Shown here in pieces: positions 48,301-60,954 of a DNA stretch of 64,000 nucleotides (the first letter of the stretch is position 1; each line of letters begins with the position of its first letter). The translations under genes were made by a program, and so were the position numbers. The stretch is from Penicillus capitatus (Eukaryota > Chlorophyta): the NCBI GenBank assembly GCA_965649825.1, contig OZ287703.1, forward strand, positions 868,001-932,000, given 5' to 3'. The notes below the pieces were generated by a model, which did not search any database, had not been told where the DNA came from, and saw only the letters and a program-made list of their open reading frames with translations.

Positions 48301-51300
48301 GATCTCAGCAGATATTCTGGGCGAGCAGATATATCGTGCTTACAATGGGAGGGTGAATGTTAATAATACCAAAGGCGTTGGCATCGGCAAAGAATCGAGT
48401 ATGACGTTTAAGATAAATCATCCAGCTGGGAGGACATTGATCGCCGACCTGAATTTCACAACAAGGACGTGCCATCCAGGAGAGTTGGGAATGGATATTG
48501 CGTGCCTGCGTTGCCCGACAGATCAGTACTCTTTTGATCCGTCTTCCACTTGTCGCGATTGTGATCCGTACGCACACTGCTCCGGAGGCGCATCGTTCGC
48601 GCCAGTGGATGGTTACTGGCACTCGACTCCGTTTTCACCGCAGTTCCACAAATGCATCATCCACCAAGCATGTGCTTATGAAGGCCGGCACCAGACTCTG
48701 GCGGCTTACTATCAAGACTCAGACATCGTGGCCGGCAATCTGGAGGCGCTTGAAGCCTACGCGCGAGGAAAAGGAACGCAGCCTGTCTACGCAAACTACG
48801 AGCAGTGTGCTGATGGATATGTGGGCGTCCTTTGTGGGTCATGCGATAGAGGGTATGCGCATCTTGAAGGAGGGGAATGCGTCAAATGTCCCCAGAAGCG
48901 CTTCGAATCGGCGGCACGGGTGTTGTTTTCTCTCGCCCTGGCCTTCATGCTTTTTCTCTGTAATGTTTTCTCGGCACTCGATTCTGCCGTGGACCAGATC
49001 ATGGCTTCGGAAATGATTGGTCAAAAAAACGGACGATCCCAAATGGACTCTTATCGAAATCTCCGACGGAGGCATTCGCACGACAATTCACTCACAAACG
49101 GAGAATTAGAACGCGATCGATCATCCACACTCGCGTTGAAAAACAGTGCGATGCATTTCATAAGGCAATCTTGACTCCTTGCTTTTTCTCTTGTACAGTA
49201 ATCTGCAGCTCAGTGGCTATGAAGACAGCTCGCAGCGCAAGAATAGAAAAAGAAAGCAAGCGTGCTAGCGAGAAGCTCAGAGAAACAATAAAGGTCACTG
49301 CTCGTGACTCTTCATTCTGCATGAACTCAATGCTCATATGCTTCCTTAGATTTTGACAAACTACCTGCAGGTGTCCAGTGCAGCCTTGAGCATCAATGTA
49401 CCGTGGTCATCATTCCTTGAGTCTTTTCTTTCGATTCAGGGTAACTTCGATCGCTGTACTGTACGCTGGGTACATGACATGTCTTTAGGTTTGATGGTAT
49501 CCGATGGGAATTCCGTGTCCTCTGTGCCGATGGAGTGCATCTTTCAAGCGACAGAGAATGATTCCTGGGTCAGTCCAGGCACCAGTTCCATCATTGCTTT
49601 CTGGATCCGGATCATTCTCCCCGTTATCTTCGGGTTTCTCACATGTTCGTTCGTATTTGCTGTCCGTACAGCTATGAAGCGCAGACAGACCGCTGCTGCA
49701 TCTGCTCAAGGAGTAACGGGAGACGAAGGATCGACTGCCGAATCATCATCACACGATCGATCACACGATAACAAGGAGTCAAAGATTCTCGACCTGATCA
49801 TCACCGTCACTGTGATTGTTCTCTACTTTTCTTACATCGACGTCACCAGTGGATTCATGGGTGCGATCAACTGCACAAGAGTGGATGTCGGCAAGGATGC
49901 ACAAACGCATGAGTATGGACGTTACGCACTGCAGACGGGATCAAGGGTCTGGCTGGTCGATACCCGTCTCGAGTGTTTTCATGGGCGCCATCTTTCGACC
50001 GGTGTAACTGGCATTGCAGGAACGATCTGGTCTGTCCTTGACGGGGATTCGTCGGACTTCGGCGCGACGCGAACGCGCCAACGCGTGTGCAGAAACGGAG
50101 GAGCTGTAAGGAGTCAATGCAGAGACTGATTACATGGTGAGCCCAGTCAGATAAATACCCCTGGCCCACGCGGACTCCTGTCACGTCATGAAGCGGACAG
50201 TCTGTCCGGTCCGCGGGGCCAGAACCGTTCTCGCGTACCCGTCAGGACTCCCCAGCGGTTGACACAACGTCCACGCGCCAACCGCTCAATGGGAAGCGTA
50301 CGACCAAACGCGGAAACAAAACGTCGCGTCACCACAGACACTCAGAAAGAACGACGCAAAGAATGCACAGATGTAGAAAATCACGAACGTGACAAGACCG
50401 CTCCGCCGCGCATCACTGCCCCTGTCACATCATTATTCAGGGCATGGCAGCTCGGCTACGGCCCGCAGCTGCCGGCGCTGGCCGGAGGGCGACACGAAAC
50501 AAAACGCCACAGAAACAGGCGCGAAGGAAAACCCAGGTGCGAGCGCACAACGGTCGGTCCGACGGGCCCACAGGGGGATGTCTACGGGCAGCAGCAGCGA
50601 CGCCACAGCCTCATTGGGCTCGCGCTGCGCGCGCCACCCCGCCTGCTCAGCGAGGCCCCTCCGTGCCGTCGGCCGCGCACATCAGCTCAGGACGGTCATC
50701 ATGCCGTCGGTCTTCGGTCGGCCGGCTTCGTGGAGAGCGTCGTCTCTCCGGCTGAGGTCTTCAGCAGCGTCTTCCTCTGGCCGCTGACGGGGTCGGAATC
50801 CCTGCGGTCGGGTACCCACTGACGGCAGCACCTCGCTCCTCCACGTGTGGCATTGAGGGCGCCACTGCCCCGGAGGTCCACCAGTCTGACGGGGATTCGT
50901 CGGACTTCGGCGCGACGCGAACGCGCCAACGCGTGTGCAGAAACGGAGGAGCTGTAAGGAGTCAATGCAGAGACTGATTACATGGTGAGCCCAGTCAGAT
51001 AAATACCCCTGGCCCACGCGGACTCCTGTCACGTCATGAAGCGGACAGTCTGTCCGGTCCGCGGGGCCAGAACCGTTCTCGCGTACCCGTCAGTCCTGCT
51101 GATCATTCTGATGATCTTCTGGATCTACAAGAATGAGAAAAAACTCAACGATTCAGCTTTTCTCTCCTGCTACGGTTTTGTCTACGAAGGTTACAGAACC
51201 GAGGGAGTAGCCAAGTACTGGGAGGCCATCATTACCATGCGAAAGTGGTGCCTCGCAGCCATCGTTTCATTCCTATCACCCATCGGGCCAACCGATCAGG

Positions 51301-51842
51301 CGGTCTTGATTATCGGAATGCTCACGATCGCCTTTGGACTGCAGTTGATCATTTCACCCTATAGGGTTTTCGACGATCTTCCGCAGATTTCGTCCGGCGG
51401 CGGATGGACATCTCAGATGACGGGAGCTCGTGGGATGGGGAATCGCTGGTTTAGGTTTCTAGACCGCATTAGCCTGAACACCTTGGAAACGAGTTCCTTG
51501 TCGTGTTCGCTCTTTGTATTCTATTCTGCAATCTTTCTCAACGATCAAGAACTTCCGTCGTTGTGGAGGCACGTCGTTTCCTGGCTTGCTCTCACAACGA
51601 ACGTCCTCTTCGTTCTTTGCATTTTATGTCGTTGCTATAATGAATGCCAACGTGCCCTCGACAAGTACTTTGAACTGGTCGAGTCGCGTTTTGATCTTGG
51701 CATCGACGGGTTTCATTTTCCCAAGGGACATTCTCCGTTGCAGTTTGTTCTAAAAATATTTGCTTACTTTACGTTTGTCCTAAGTCAATGTGTACTTACC
51801 CACGAAAGAGAGGATCCGGCAACATCTGAAGATAAACCATAA
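45314..51842 (+). CDS. Polymorphic-outer-membrane-protein-like surface protein, disrupted
   Basis: Signal peptide MSSLVLWLLCVTWGISP at 45314; introns near 45414-45559, 45789-45840, 47263-47318, 47394-47441, 47615-47663, 48232-48284 (GC donor) and 49151-49203 join the frame. A beta-helix of GGAI/FxxN repeats follows (GGAIYAMP, GGAIYIAEKE, GGAISLRL, GGAIMLTN, GGGMACVG). Next is a Cys-rich module (CLRCPTDQYS, CRDCDPY, CGSCDRGYAHLEGGECVKCP), then several membrane helices (VLFSLALAFMLFLCNVF, IILPVIFGFLTCSFVFAV, LIITVTVIVLYFSYI). A retroelement at 50039-51092 splits the codons of WSVLLIILMIFW, so this allele ends early at 50129. The junction near 46860-46910 is unresolved. Function inferred as cell-surface recognition or adhesion. 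Confidence 0.75.
50039..50244. repeat. Left LTR (206 bp)
   Basis: Begins TGACGGGGATTCG and ends GTACCCGTCA. Identical to the right LTR by eye over its full length. It contains a possible TATA-type run (agataaataccc, near 50149) that could serve as promoter. Confidence 0.9.
50887..51092. repeat. Right LTR (206 bp)
   Basis: Same ends and length as the left LTR; followed directly by the second gtcct. Confidence 0.9.
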
Positions 51843-52680
51843 ATCTCTGCCTCTGGTTTTATGCACTTCTTTGGTGCTGTGTAGGGTTCGATCCATCAGA
51901 TGTGTTGTACACAGCGATATGGTTTTGTTACGACGGAATGTATGTTTCTTGTTCTGTTAATAAAGACAAGAGAAGTGCCTTCAACTCTTTGCCGAGTACA
52001 ACGGATAAATTCAGCGATGTGTTACATTCTCGCAGTTCCACTTCCTTCGAGACCTTCTTCGTGGAGAGTGTCCGAATCCAGGAAGAGCGAGATAGCTCTG
52101 AACGTTGATGTCATTCTCGTTATGACCGAATGATCACATACATGAAGTTGCCAGCCGTTGTGCTGGACAATCGCAGACTGCCGTAGCATCACAGCAACTC
52201 CACAGATGCCAGGTGAGGGTGTCATGTCTGCATGCATTGCCCCGTTCGGGTGATAACTTAAGTCATAGCGCGCGTGAAATTCAAAACGAAATCCCTTCGA
52301 GCAAACCCTTTTTCCATTTCGACGTTTTTTAGAGTAAATTCCGACGGAATCTGAATGTATCTAGAAAAGTGCGTCCGTCAATGTCGAAGATCTCAAGGCG
52401 TCGCCTGATTGACAGACTCAAAACCTCAAACTTTCATGAGAGACAGACGGCACTCCAACGACTGCGCAAACGGCACAAACCACCGAAGATAAGCGTACGG
52501 CATTGAAGAAGCCGTTTTGTTCCGGCTCCACAAAAACCTCTGTGCTTCAAATGTTGTGGCCGTCGTCTCATTAGGGGCTTTGGCAATTTGTGATCAATTT
52601 GTCGTACCTCGTCCCAGTCAGCGGCATTTGGCATTGTTGCATAAGACAACGTAAACTGAAACGCGAGGCTCGTGGTCAGC
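51843..52680. other. Intergenic between surface-protein gene and ABCC copy 2
   Basis: No recognised gene. A GGTTCGATCC string near 51887 is not part of a foldable tRNA. Confidence 0.4.
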
Positions 52681-55600
52681 ATGAGCACGAAGCATATGGT
52701 GTCATTGTGGACGAATCTTCGCCAATGTCTGTGGTCGTTGTACTGCAACGTAACATTTGCATCAGTCAGCAAGCTCATGGACGAAGGAGAGAAGCAGCAA
52801 CTCGACTGCCGATCTGCCCGTGAATATCTCGCGCCGGAGGTGCATTCACGAAATCTCCTCCAGGAATTCGACGCCATTTACAACCCTCTGAAGGTTTCAG
52901 TCTCGCATTTTGACCTCTCGGAGTTGACATCAGCGATCGATTTCGATTCTAGGCGCGGCGGCAAACGGAAACATCGAATGACGTCTTGTGGGCTGTTCTA
53001 CGCCAAGAACGTCCGAGAATCGTCCAGCTGTGGCTGTGGCTGAGCGTTGAGACCGTTATCCGGTAACGTCGGTTTCTCTAGGATCCGCACATCTAGTACC
53101 TGTGTTCTAGGTTGGGCACACCCCTTGTGCTCAGAGAATTTCTCGTTTGGCTCGAGGACTACAAGGAGACAGATGTGGCGCTATCGGAAGGATGTCTATG
53201 GGGTGGACTTTTAGCTGCATCGCCTATTGCTTACATGCTTGTCCATCATCAGATGTTCTGGTAAGGTGCACAACCCAGGAATGGTCTGGCCTGAAGGGGA
53301 AGATGTGCATAGGGTCGGCGTCCTCTCTGGCTTCCGGATGAAAACGACATTGGCAGCTGCCCTGCATGCAAAACTCCTGAAACTGAACTCCTCCTCCGTT
53401 GCACGTATCACGACGGGTATGTCATGGCAACGAAACGTGGTGCTCTTCAGCTGCAATGTGAGATAGGTCATGTCGTCAATCTTATGAGCAATGACTTGAA
53501 GCGATGCGAGTTTGCCATTGCGTTTTCTCCCTATCTGTTTTTCGGTCCATTTGAAACAGTCTGTGTCCTGGTCATCGTTACTCTGTTCTTGGGGTTTGCA
53601 CCGGCCATGGCTGGGATCAGTTGTTTCCTCCTCCTCGTTCCAATTCAGGTAACGGGCCCAGTTTCTGTTCAGTATTGAATGCGTACCTTGAATGTGTCGC
53701 AGTCCATGCTCTCGAAGTACATTCGGACGTGCCGCCTGAAAACTGCAGCGGCAACGGATCAGAGAATCAGTCAGATAGGGGAGCTGATCTCAGGAAATCT
53801 GGCCGTCAAGATGTTGGGATGGGAAGACCCACTGATGCAGAATGTGCAAAAGATGCGGCACAAGGAGCAAAAGTTGTTTCTGATCAAGAGTTACATAAAG
53901 TCGTTTCATGCTACTGCTCCGGGAGTTACGCGTGCACTCGTCGTGGGTGCAACATTCATTACAGTAATGGATATCTCATTGAGTGGTTAGAGATTCACGT
54001 CTCTGTTTTGCTTTCAGTATCGATACACAAATGGAGAGCTTAATGCTCCAGATGTGTTTCTAGCTCTCAGTTTGCTGATGTTGCCGCGGCTTACGCTGGC
54101 GAATTTTTTTATCTTTGCAGTTGAATTGGGAAATGAAGGTTACGTCACTGCTCGAAGACTGGATGCATTCTTAAAGATTCCAGAGACAGAGACAACTAAT
54201 GGAAAGAATACGTGTAGCGTTCCTGGTGACGTGAAGCTCGATCAAGGGAACTTTGGATGGTACGGACAGAAAGAGGAGACCAAAACAAAGTCTCGCAAAA
54301 ATGTTATGATGCGAGCCCTCTCTAGAGCAAGCACTCAGTTCTCTTTCTTTCTGAATGTGACAGTAGATCATCTCTGTAGACAAAGAGTGGAAAAGTCAAG
54401 AAGAAAGCGGTGCCTGAGTTGAGACAAGCCTTGGCGGATGTGAATCTCTCAGTTAACCAGGGAGAGCTCGTCGGTGTTGCGGGAATGGTGGGCAGCGGAA
54501 AGAGCTCCCTACTTGCAGCGCTGCTGAATGACATGGAGAACCTCTCGGAAACACAAAGTAGGATACGCTTAACACGACTGCCACCGCAACAGTGTCTTAA
54601 GGTGCTCGGCTTCACGGCAGAGTGTCCTACTGTTCGCAGACGCCGTGGATCATGGCTGGGACTGTCCGGGAGAACATCACCTTCGGTCTGCCCTTCGACG
54701 AAGGCCTCTATCGACAAGTGGTCAACAGTTGTGCTCTGGAAGTCGACTTCGAGCAGTTCCCTGAGGGAGATGCCACTGAGCTCGGAGAAAGGGGCATCAA
54801 CATCTCGGGTGCGAACCACCCACTCCTCCAAACATTCCAGCAATCCAGTCTCTCTTGGTTTAGGTGGACAGAAAGCAAGAGTCGCATTGGCGAGGGCGGC
54901 TTACAGCCAGGCAGACATCCACCTGCTCGACGATCCCCTCAGTGCTGTCGACCCACGAGTGGCCAGAATTCTATTCGACAGGTGACAGATCTCCTGTCGC
55001 ATTCGATCTCCTGCACTCTTCATCTCGTGCAACAGGTGCATCGGACCGGCTGGCCTCATGAAGAACTCGACAAGACTGCTTGTCACCCATCAGAGGCAGT
55101 TCCTTCCTCTCTGCGATTGCATTGTTCTCATGAACGAAGGCAGAATCGAAATAGTGGGCACCTGGAAAGAAATCGAGAACGATCCCATATTGAAAGTGGT
55201 CGAACAGAACAAAGAGCACGAAGAGGTGATTCATCGATATCATAGTCTGCGCGCTTTCCAAAACGGATGCATTACAGGTAAGCTTAGATGCGGTTGGGGA
55301 AGCTGCGAACAGAGCAAAGAAGTGTTCGACGAATGAAGAAGGCAGTCACATCAAGTCTGACGCCGCGAACAAGGGCAATTCGAGCTCAACTCCTGGTAAC
55401 TTCATGCTTTGTGCCTTCCTTTTTCTTGATCTGGTTTTTTAGAAGGTAAAGGACTTGTGAAAACGGAATCAAAAGAGATAGGCAGAGTGTCTTCTGGCGT
55501 ATACTGGGATTACATCTGTCACGTTGGCGTTCTGCCAATGACATTCGGTATCTTCATTCTGGCTGTTGCCGTCTGCTGCTACCTCTTGACTGAGTGGTGG

Positions 55601-57540
55601 GTTGCGCACTGGGCATCAACTGATGTGGATAACCAAGATGCCGATCACTGGATCTGGGTTCTCGTCGCATTCGCAGGAGCTGGCATCTGTGCACATATAA
55701 CAAGCGTCCTTGCTCTTTTTACCATGTTGCTATTGGGTTCGACACGACTACACCGACAAATGTTGAAGACTGTTATGCACTCCCCCCTGAAGTTCTTCCA
55801 CACAAATCCAACCGGCAGAATTCTCAACAGATTCTCCAAGGATATGGGCATGCAGGACGAAGATCTGCCGTGGATAATAGCTGAAGTTTCGACAGTAAGC
55901 ACAGTCACAGATGCTCATCATGTGAAAAATCACCGTTGCAGAATATCTTTGTGGTTCTGGGTACAGTCTGTTTGGTATGTGCTGCATTACCTTACATGCT
56001 TATTTTTCTCGTTGGAATTGTTTTTCTCTTCTGGCACTTTCAACAGCGCTATGTTGTGACGTCGCGAGAGATCAAGAGATTTGATGGGATTACACGATCG
56101 CCTGTCTATGCCACACTCTCCGAGGATATCAAAGGATTGGCAACAATAAGAGCATTCGAATGCCAAGACGAGTTTCAGGATCGTTTCATGAACTGTCTGG
56201 ATCTGAACGGGTCATGGTGGATGGTGTTCATGTTGACTTCTCGCTGGATCGGCTTCCGAATGGATGGCATTAGTGCTTTCGTCATGCTGTTTGTTGTCTC
56301 CTTGGCTATAATTCTTGCTAAATCAGTAAGACCGATTTCTGGGTATATCTGAGTCATTCGAGTTTCTGCAGGTGTCTGCAGAGGTATTGGGTCTAGCATT
56401 GACATATGTCATCTCGTTGAGTGGAATGCTGCAATGGACTATGCGACAATTAGCAGAACTGGAGAATACCATGACATCTGTTGAAAGAAACATGGAGTAC
56501 ACACGACTCGAACAGGAACCTCCAAGGTAGACAGCCTTCGCTGTCTCAAGAGACGTTCATGTTTCGGTGACTAGAGCATCGGAGGGAGGCGGACAGGCGC
56601 CAGAGGAGTGGCCCACAGTGGGAAGCATCGAGTACCTCTCCATGACGGCGTCCTACAGACCTGGACTGGATCCCGTTCTGAAGAACCTCTCCTTCGTCAT
56701 CCCTGGAGGCAGCTCGGTCGGCATCGTCGGCAGAACGGGCTCAGGAAAGTCCTCCCTGCTGCTGACTCTCTTCAGGTCTCCTGCTTGGACACCGCTTCGT
56801 TCTCTGCATTGAGAAGACTTCTGTGTGCAGGCTGATCGACGTGAACGAGGGAGAGATCAGGATCGACGGCGTGGACACGTCCAGCATCGGCATCGACGTC
56901 CTGAGGAAGCAGCTGGCGGTGATCCCGCAGGACCCGGTGCTCTTCGGAGGTGAGGATCTCGGACATGTCTCTGCCGGCCACTGACTCAATGCGACGCAGG
57001 GACGCTGAGGTCGAACCTGGATCCGTGGAGCGAGCACAGCGACGCCAGGGTATGGGACGTGCTGCAGAAGGTCTGCCTCGATGCAGCGGTCAGGGACATC
57101 GGCGGACTGGAGGCACTCATCTCGGAGAACGGAGGCAACCTGAGTGTCGGACAGCGCCAGCTTCTCTGTCTGGCCAGGTGGCCTCTCTTCGTCTGTTCGC
57201 CTTCTGTCCTCTCGCATCGCTGTTCGTCGACAGGGTTCTCCTCTCGGATGCCAAGATCGTGGCGCTGGACGAGGCCACAGCGAATGTGGACAGAGGCACC
57301 GACTCCTTGATACAGAACTCTCTGCACTCTCTCATCACAAACAACGACAAGACGCTCCTCATCATCGCCCACAGGATAGACACCGTCATGGACTGCGACC
57401 TGCTGCTCGTCTTGGAGAACGGAGAGCTGGTCGAGTTTGACGCCCCAAGCAGTTTGATGACAAAGGAAGGCGGAGTCTTCGCCGGAATGGTAGAAGCTGC
57501 TAAGAAAGCAACGAAGGTTAGATCTGTGGAAAGCAACTGA
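52681..57540 (+). CDS. ABCC (MRP-type) full transporter, copy 2
   Basis: Second full-length ABCC gene, start at the ATG 52681 ([13 protein letters not shown]). Layout: N-terminal cap ([17 protein letters not shown]), TMD1 from about 53115 to 54170 ([35 protein letters not shown]), NBD1 with Walker [16 protein letters not shown] (about 54484), [29 protein letters not shown] and [14 protein letters not shown]2 from about 55480 to 56470 ([19 protein letters not shown]), NBD2 with Walker [16 protein letters not shown] (about 56728), [13 protein letters not shown] and [12 protein letters not shown]. Three short introns cut NBD2. Exports conjugates or organic anions by family; substrate unknown. 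The end of the gene is nearly identical to the inverted copy at the right edge. Confidence 0.87.
56683..57515 (+). repeat. 833-bp inverted duplication, left arm
   Basis: Exons and introns of NBD2 are almost identical to the reverse complement of 63168-64000, with only a handful of substitutions seen by eye. The right arm runs into the window edge, so the true length is unknown. Confidence 0.9.
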
Positions 57541-59019
57541 AAGGTGTTATTCTATCTTTGGTACGGCAAACAACACACATTCTTGTTTTTCAAACAGTAT
57601 TTTTCAATCTTTTCTGTGATATTCACAGTTGAACAAAACTGCCTGTTTGGAATGTTTCATGACGTATGCTCGCAGTTTGACTGTCGGTTGTTGTTTTCTC
57701 GACCTTACTGAAAAACGGAACCGAGTCGAACGAGGGTCGTTAAGCGTCGTAGCATAACGGTCCCTGATTCGTTAATTGCTGTAATGGACAGTAATAGAAG
57801 AGTATGTGTACAGACGATAGTCTTTGGATGTTTCAGCGCCTTCGTCTCTGCGTCGTTTTCGTCTGCATCCAAAACAATTTCGCTGTTGCAATTCCAACAG
57901 CAATGCGCTCTGTTTCAGAAGCTATAAATGGATTTTCTCAACGTCTCTTCTATCGAGGTGTAGACGAACCTTACACGCCATCGTCGCAGTTAGTTACGTT
58001 GCCTGTTCGAGGACCTAATCAACAACTATCGAAATAGGCATCTAAATGCTCGTTAAGCTTACTTCGAAAGTAGTCGACGCCTTGTCTTTCGCCTAAACTG
58101 CATTTATCACAACAATTCGTGAAAGCATAAGATCGTATGAGTGAAAGCACTATATGCTCCACCGTACACTACTCTACAGAAGTGTATCTCCATAAAACTA
58201 ACTCTATGTGGCCTCTGAAGTCGACTCGATGGAAGCACTACTAGCTGATGTCAATGACTATTGCGAGTACTCATTTCTCTGGATGCATTCGATCTCGATT
58301 GCAGTCCTTAGCTGTTGTCTTTAGAAGGTTCGATGAAAACTGGCCCCCTACGCGCCTGCTGTTTCGTGGCCACGAATAGAACTCTGCAAAACTGCGTCAC
58401 TCTCAGGATTCTATGAATAAGATGATCCATCATGCCATCTTCATCTATTCTGTCCTTTCTGTTGACAAATGTACAAACTCATGCAAAATCACTTCCATAA
58501 AAGCCACAAAATAAACCACCGAATGTCATTATATTTTTATCCTCCATCTACCCACACTTGCGATGTTGCGAATGATCTGTCATGGCGTACCGTAAGGTAT
58601 TGCACGGTACTAATCTCTTCTCTTAGAATGCATTGTGATGATATAAACATAGTCTTGGAAGGCATGCACAAGTCTTGAAGTTATCGTCTTTATGTGCCGA
58701 CTTCGTTTCACACGATTGGCTCCATGCGAATGACCTTGGCGTGGGTGTCGAGTTAAAAAGTACTGGGAGCATTTTTACGGAGAAGTCGTTTGTGTCAAAC
58801 CGTCTCTCTTGTGAGTCAATACATAGTCTGGACAAAAAAACTCTCGCCAACCCGACAAGTCCTTCCGGGCACGTTTTGTCAATTGCGTTTCTCATAGGTT
58901 AAGGTTCTTTAAGAGTGTTGAACCTTACTAAAAGAATTCGTCGGATCTGGGCGAAGATACCGCCGCAACGGGATCAACGATTTTTTGAGGCTTCATACCA
59001 ACGGACGTATCTGACAATG
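57541..59019. other. AT-rich intergenic stretch
   Basis: About 1.5 kb after ABCC copy 2. The short open frames show no family. No tRNA, repeat array or other element recognised. Confidence 0.4.
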
Positions 59020-59036
59020 TGGTCCACGAAGATATA

Positions 59037-60937
59037 TATAAGATTGCGTGCTTTTACAACTCCTTTTTGAGAAGATCAGGAGTGCGTCGAAACATTAAGT
59101 GTAGCAAACAATATTCAGGCGTCCAAACAGAATAGACCGGCCGACATGAATGAAATGGTGGTTCAGGTAGTTTCTCGTGGTGCACTGGGGAACCGAGCGA
59201 ACGGTCGGATGGGCAGTACCATGTAGTCCAGGGTAGCAAACGCGGCCTTGTGGTCTCCAAACAGTTGTTCGTGGAGAGTCTTCGAAACGAAGACTTTCAG
59301 GTTCTTACTCGGTGTCCATTCCGGGAGGGGTTGTCCTGTAGCGTCTCGTTTTCTGCGATTCAATCGATGCGGGGCTGCAAAATGCGATTCTTCGATTTCT
59401 GTTACCGGCAACTTCCAGCGGGATGCGTTCTGTTCAGCGATGGCGGAGATGGCCGCTTCAGGGTCGATGTCCAGGTCGACATTGCTGATGACCACTGGGA
59501 CCTTGTCTTTGGTGGGCGAGAGATACGGGTTGTTGACCGTGAACGTTCCAATGTCATCCAATTCCAGATCCCATGAGTCGCCTGCACATTCCAGACATCG
59601 GTCGAGCGATCTCTCGAAAGACTTGAGCAGTTCGGCTCGGATTTGCACATAGTAACGTCCGCCGTGATCAGATCGGATGTCTTCTACATATTCCTTCAGG
59701 TTCTCGATCTTTAGCGTGCGCTCCAAGCTGATCCCAAGCTGGCGAAACGACGGGTGGTCTCCCTTCATCGTCACTGGGCATAGCTGGAAGCTGCGTTCAT
59801 CACATCTGATCTGCGCTTTGAACTTCTGAGGTTTCTTGCGAATCTCCCTGGCCTGGGCAATTCGTTGCTTTTGTGCGGGGGTCGTTGCGGACTGGTCTGG
59901 GACTGAGCTGTAGGCATGGCCTGACGATCGGCATCCCGGTACGTTCTGGGAGCTTCGCTGCCGGTGCCAGTTTCTGGCACTGCCTGGGCTCTGGTAGCTG
60001 GTGCGGGAGACATTGGTTGCGCGACAAACTGGGTCGACTCCGTGATGCTGAAGTAGAACAGCATGCATGTGTGCACATCGTGCATCTTGGAGAAAGCCTG
60101 GGAGAGACTAGTCCTCAGTGAAGATTCCTCTGGGATGAAAGACGGGACGATCATCTCTATTTGGGAGAGAGACGATCGGAGGTCGTCGGAGAGTGCTCTG
60201 AGAAACTGGCTTAGCGGCACCGAGTGACGCGATCGACAGAGAAGCGCTGTGCTTGTGCCTCTCGCCGGGCGATGTGACTGTCTTGTCGAAGAAGGGTTCT
60301 TCCTGCCAAGGGGAGCTGGTTGACTCATCTAAGGCCTTCTTCTCTGGCTCTGGGCATGTGATGACTCATCCACCTAGACAGTCTTTTCATCCTGCATGTA
60401 TAAATGACTGATTCTGAACCTCTCCGGACCTTGCTCTGTAAACATCAAGAAGTCTTCCGCTGTTGTATTTTCTTCGTTCGACCCGACCGGTGACAGTGCC
60501 GTCCGCCAGGGGTGGGTCTGGGGCTTCTGGCGCCAGGAGGAGCTGGTTGCGAGTGTTCTCAAGCCTTCTAGCGAGGTGTAGCTGTGCGTCGTCCCTTTCT
60601 TCGTGTGCAGTCAGAAAGGCTCGGATCTTCTCGCTGATTTGTACGGGGTCCAGGGTAGCAGCGAGCTGAGTAGGGCAGGCTCGTAGTGCGGTATTGACGA
60701 GGATGAGCTTATCCTTGCTCATGCCCTTGAGTACCTCAGGGGACTGACGCAGGTCGCGTCGATACCGGACCGTGTTTGCGGCCTGAGCCATCGCCGTGCG
60801 CACTGGGTCGGGGGCGGTGTCAGGACCTCTTGACTGAGAGCCAAAAGGCTGCATCGTTCGTTGTCGCGCGTGCGGACACCGTCGTTCAGCAAGGGTTTTG
60901 AAACGGCGGGACGAAAGTGTCGTACGAGAGAATTTTT
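59037..60937 (-). mobile_element. ORF1-only retroposon with 17-bp target duplication
   Basis: The 17-bp sequence tggtccacgaagatata stands at 59020-59036 and again at 60938-60954 in direct orientation, flanking a block with a GC-richer minus-strand coding sequence inside AT-rich DNA. This looks like a target-site duplication of a LINE-type insertion. The encoded protein resembles a non-LTR ORF1 or gag-like RNA-binding protein (VPVVISNVDLDIDPEAAI, then an RRM-like tail). No reverse transcriptase lies inside. There is no poly-A; the 3' end runs into TATATA. A retroposed host gene is the alternative. Confidence 0.55.
59163..60854 (-). pseudogene. ORF1/gag-like coding sequence, broken
   Basis: Three consecutive minus-strand frames (60854-60387, 60328-59771, 60068-59163) read as one hydrophilic protein interrupted by a stop near 60387 and a frameshift near 59900. 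The first part has a helical region (LHLARRLENTRNQLLLAPE), the middle is Pro/Ser/Thr-rich, the last part has an alpha/beta, RRM-like look (GRYYVQIRAELLKSFERSLD, KNLKVFVSKTLHEQLFGDHK). This is the build of LINE ORF1 proteins. Unspliced introns could explain the breaks instead. Confidence 0.45.
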
Positions 60938-60954
60938 TGGTCCACGAAGATATA

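Larger units (their letters stand above)
50039..51092. mobile_element. TRIM-like LTR retroelement inserted in a coding exon
   Basis: 1,054 bp with two 206-bp direct terminal repeats that appear identical base for base, each starting TG and ending CA. The 5-bp host sequence gtcct is present on both sides (50034-50038 and 51093-51097), a classical integrase-type target duplication. The 642-bp interior is GC-rich and has no gag, protease, reverse transcriptase or integrase signal, so the element is non-autonomous. A TGG-type tRNA primer site is not obvious next to the left repeat. Removing the element plus one duplication rebuilds the host frame (WSVLLIIL). Orientation cannot be set. Confidence 0.9.

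Noticed and set aside
50259-50822. 187-codon open frame inside the TRIM-like element
   Set aside because: GC-rich DNA yields overlapping open frames in several phases; none shows gag, protease, RT or integrase motifs.
51880-51900. tRNA gene suggested by GGTTCGATCC
   Set aside because: The flanking bases do not pair into a T-arm or acceptor stem, and no other arms are present.
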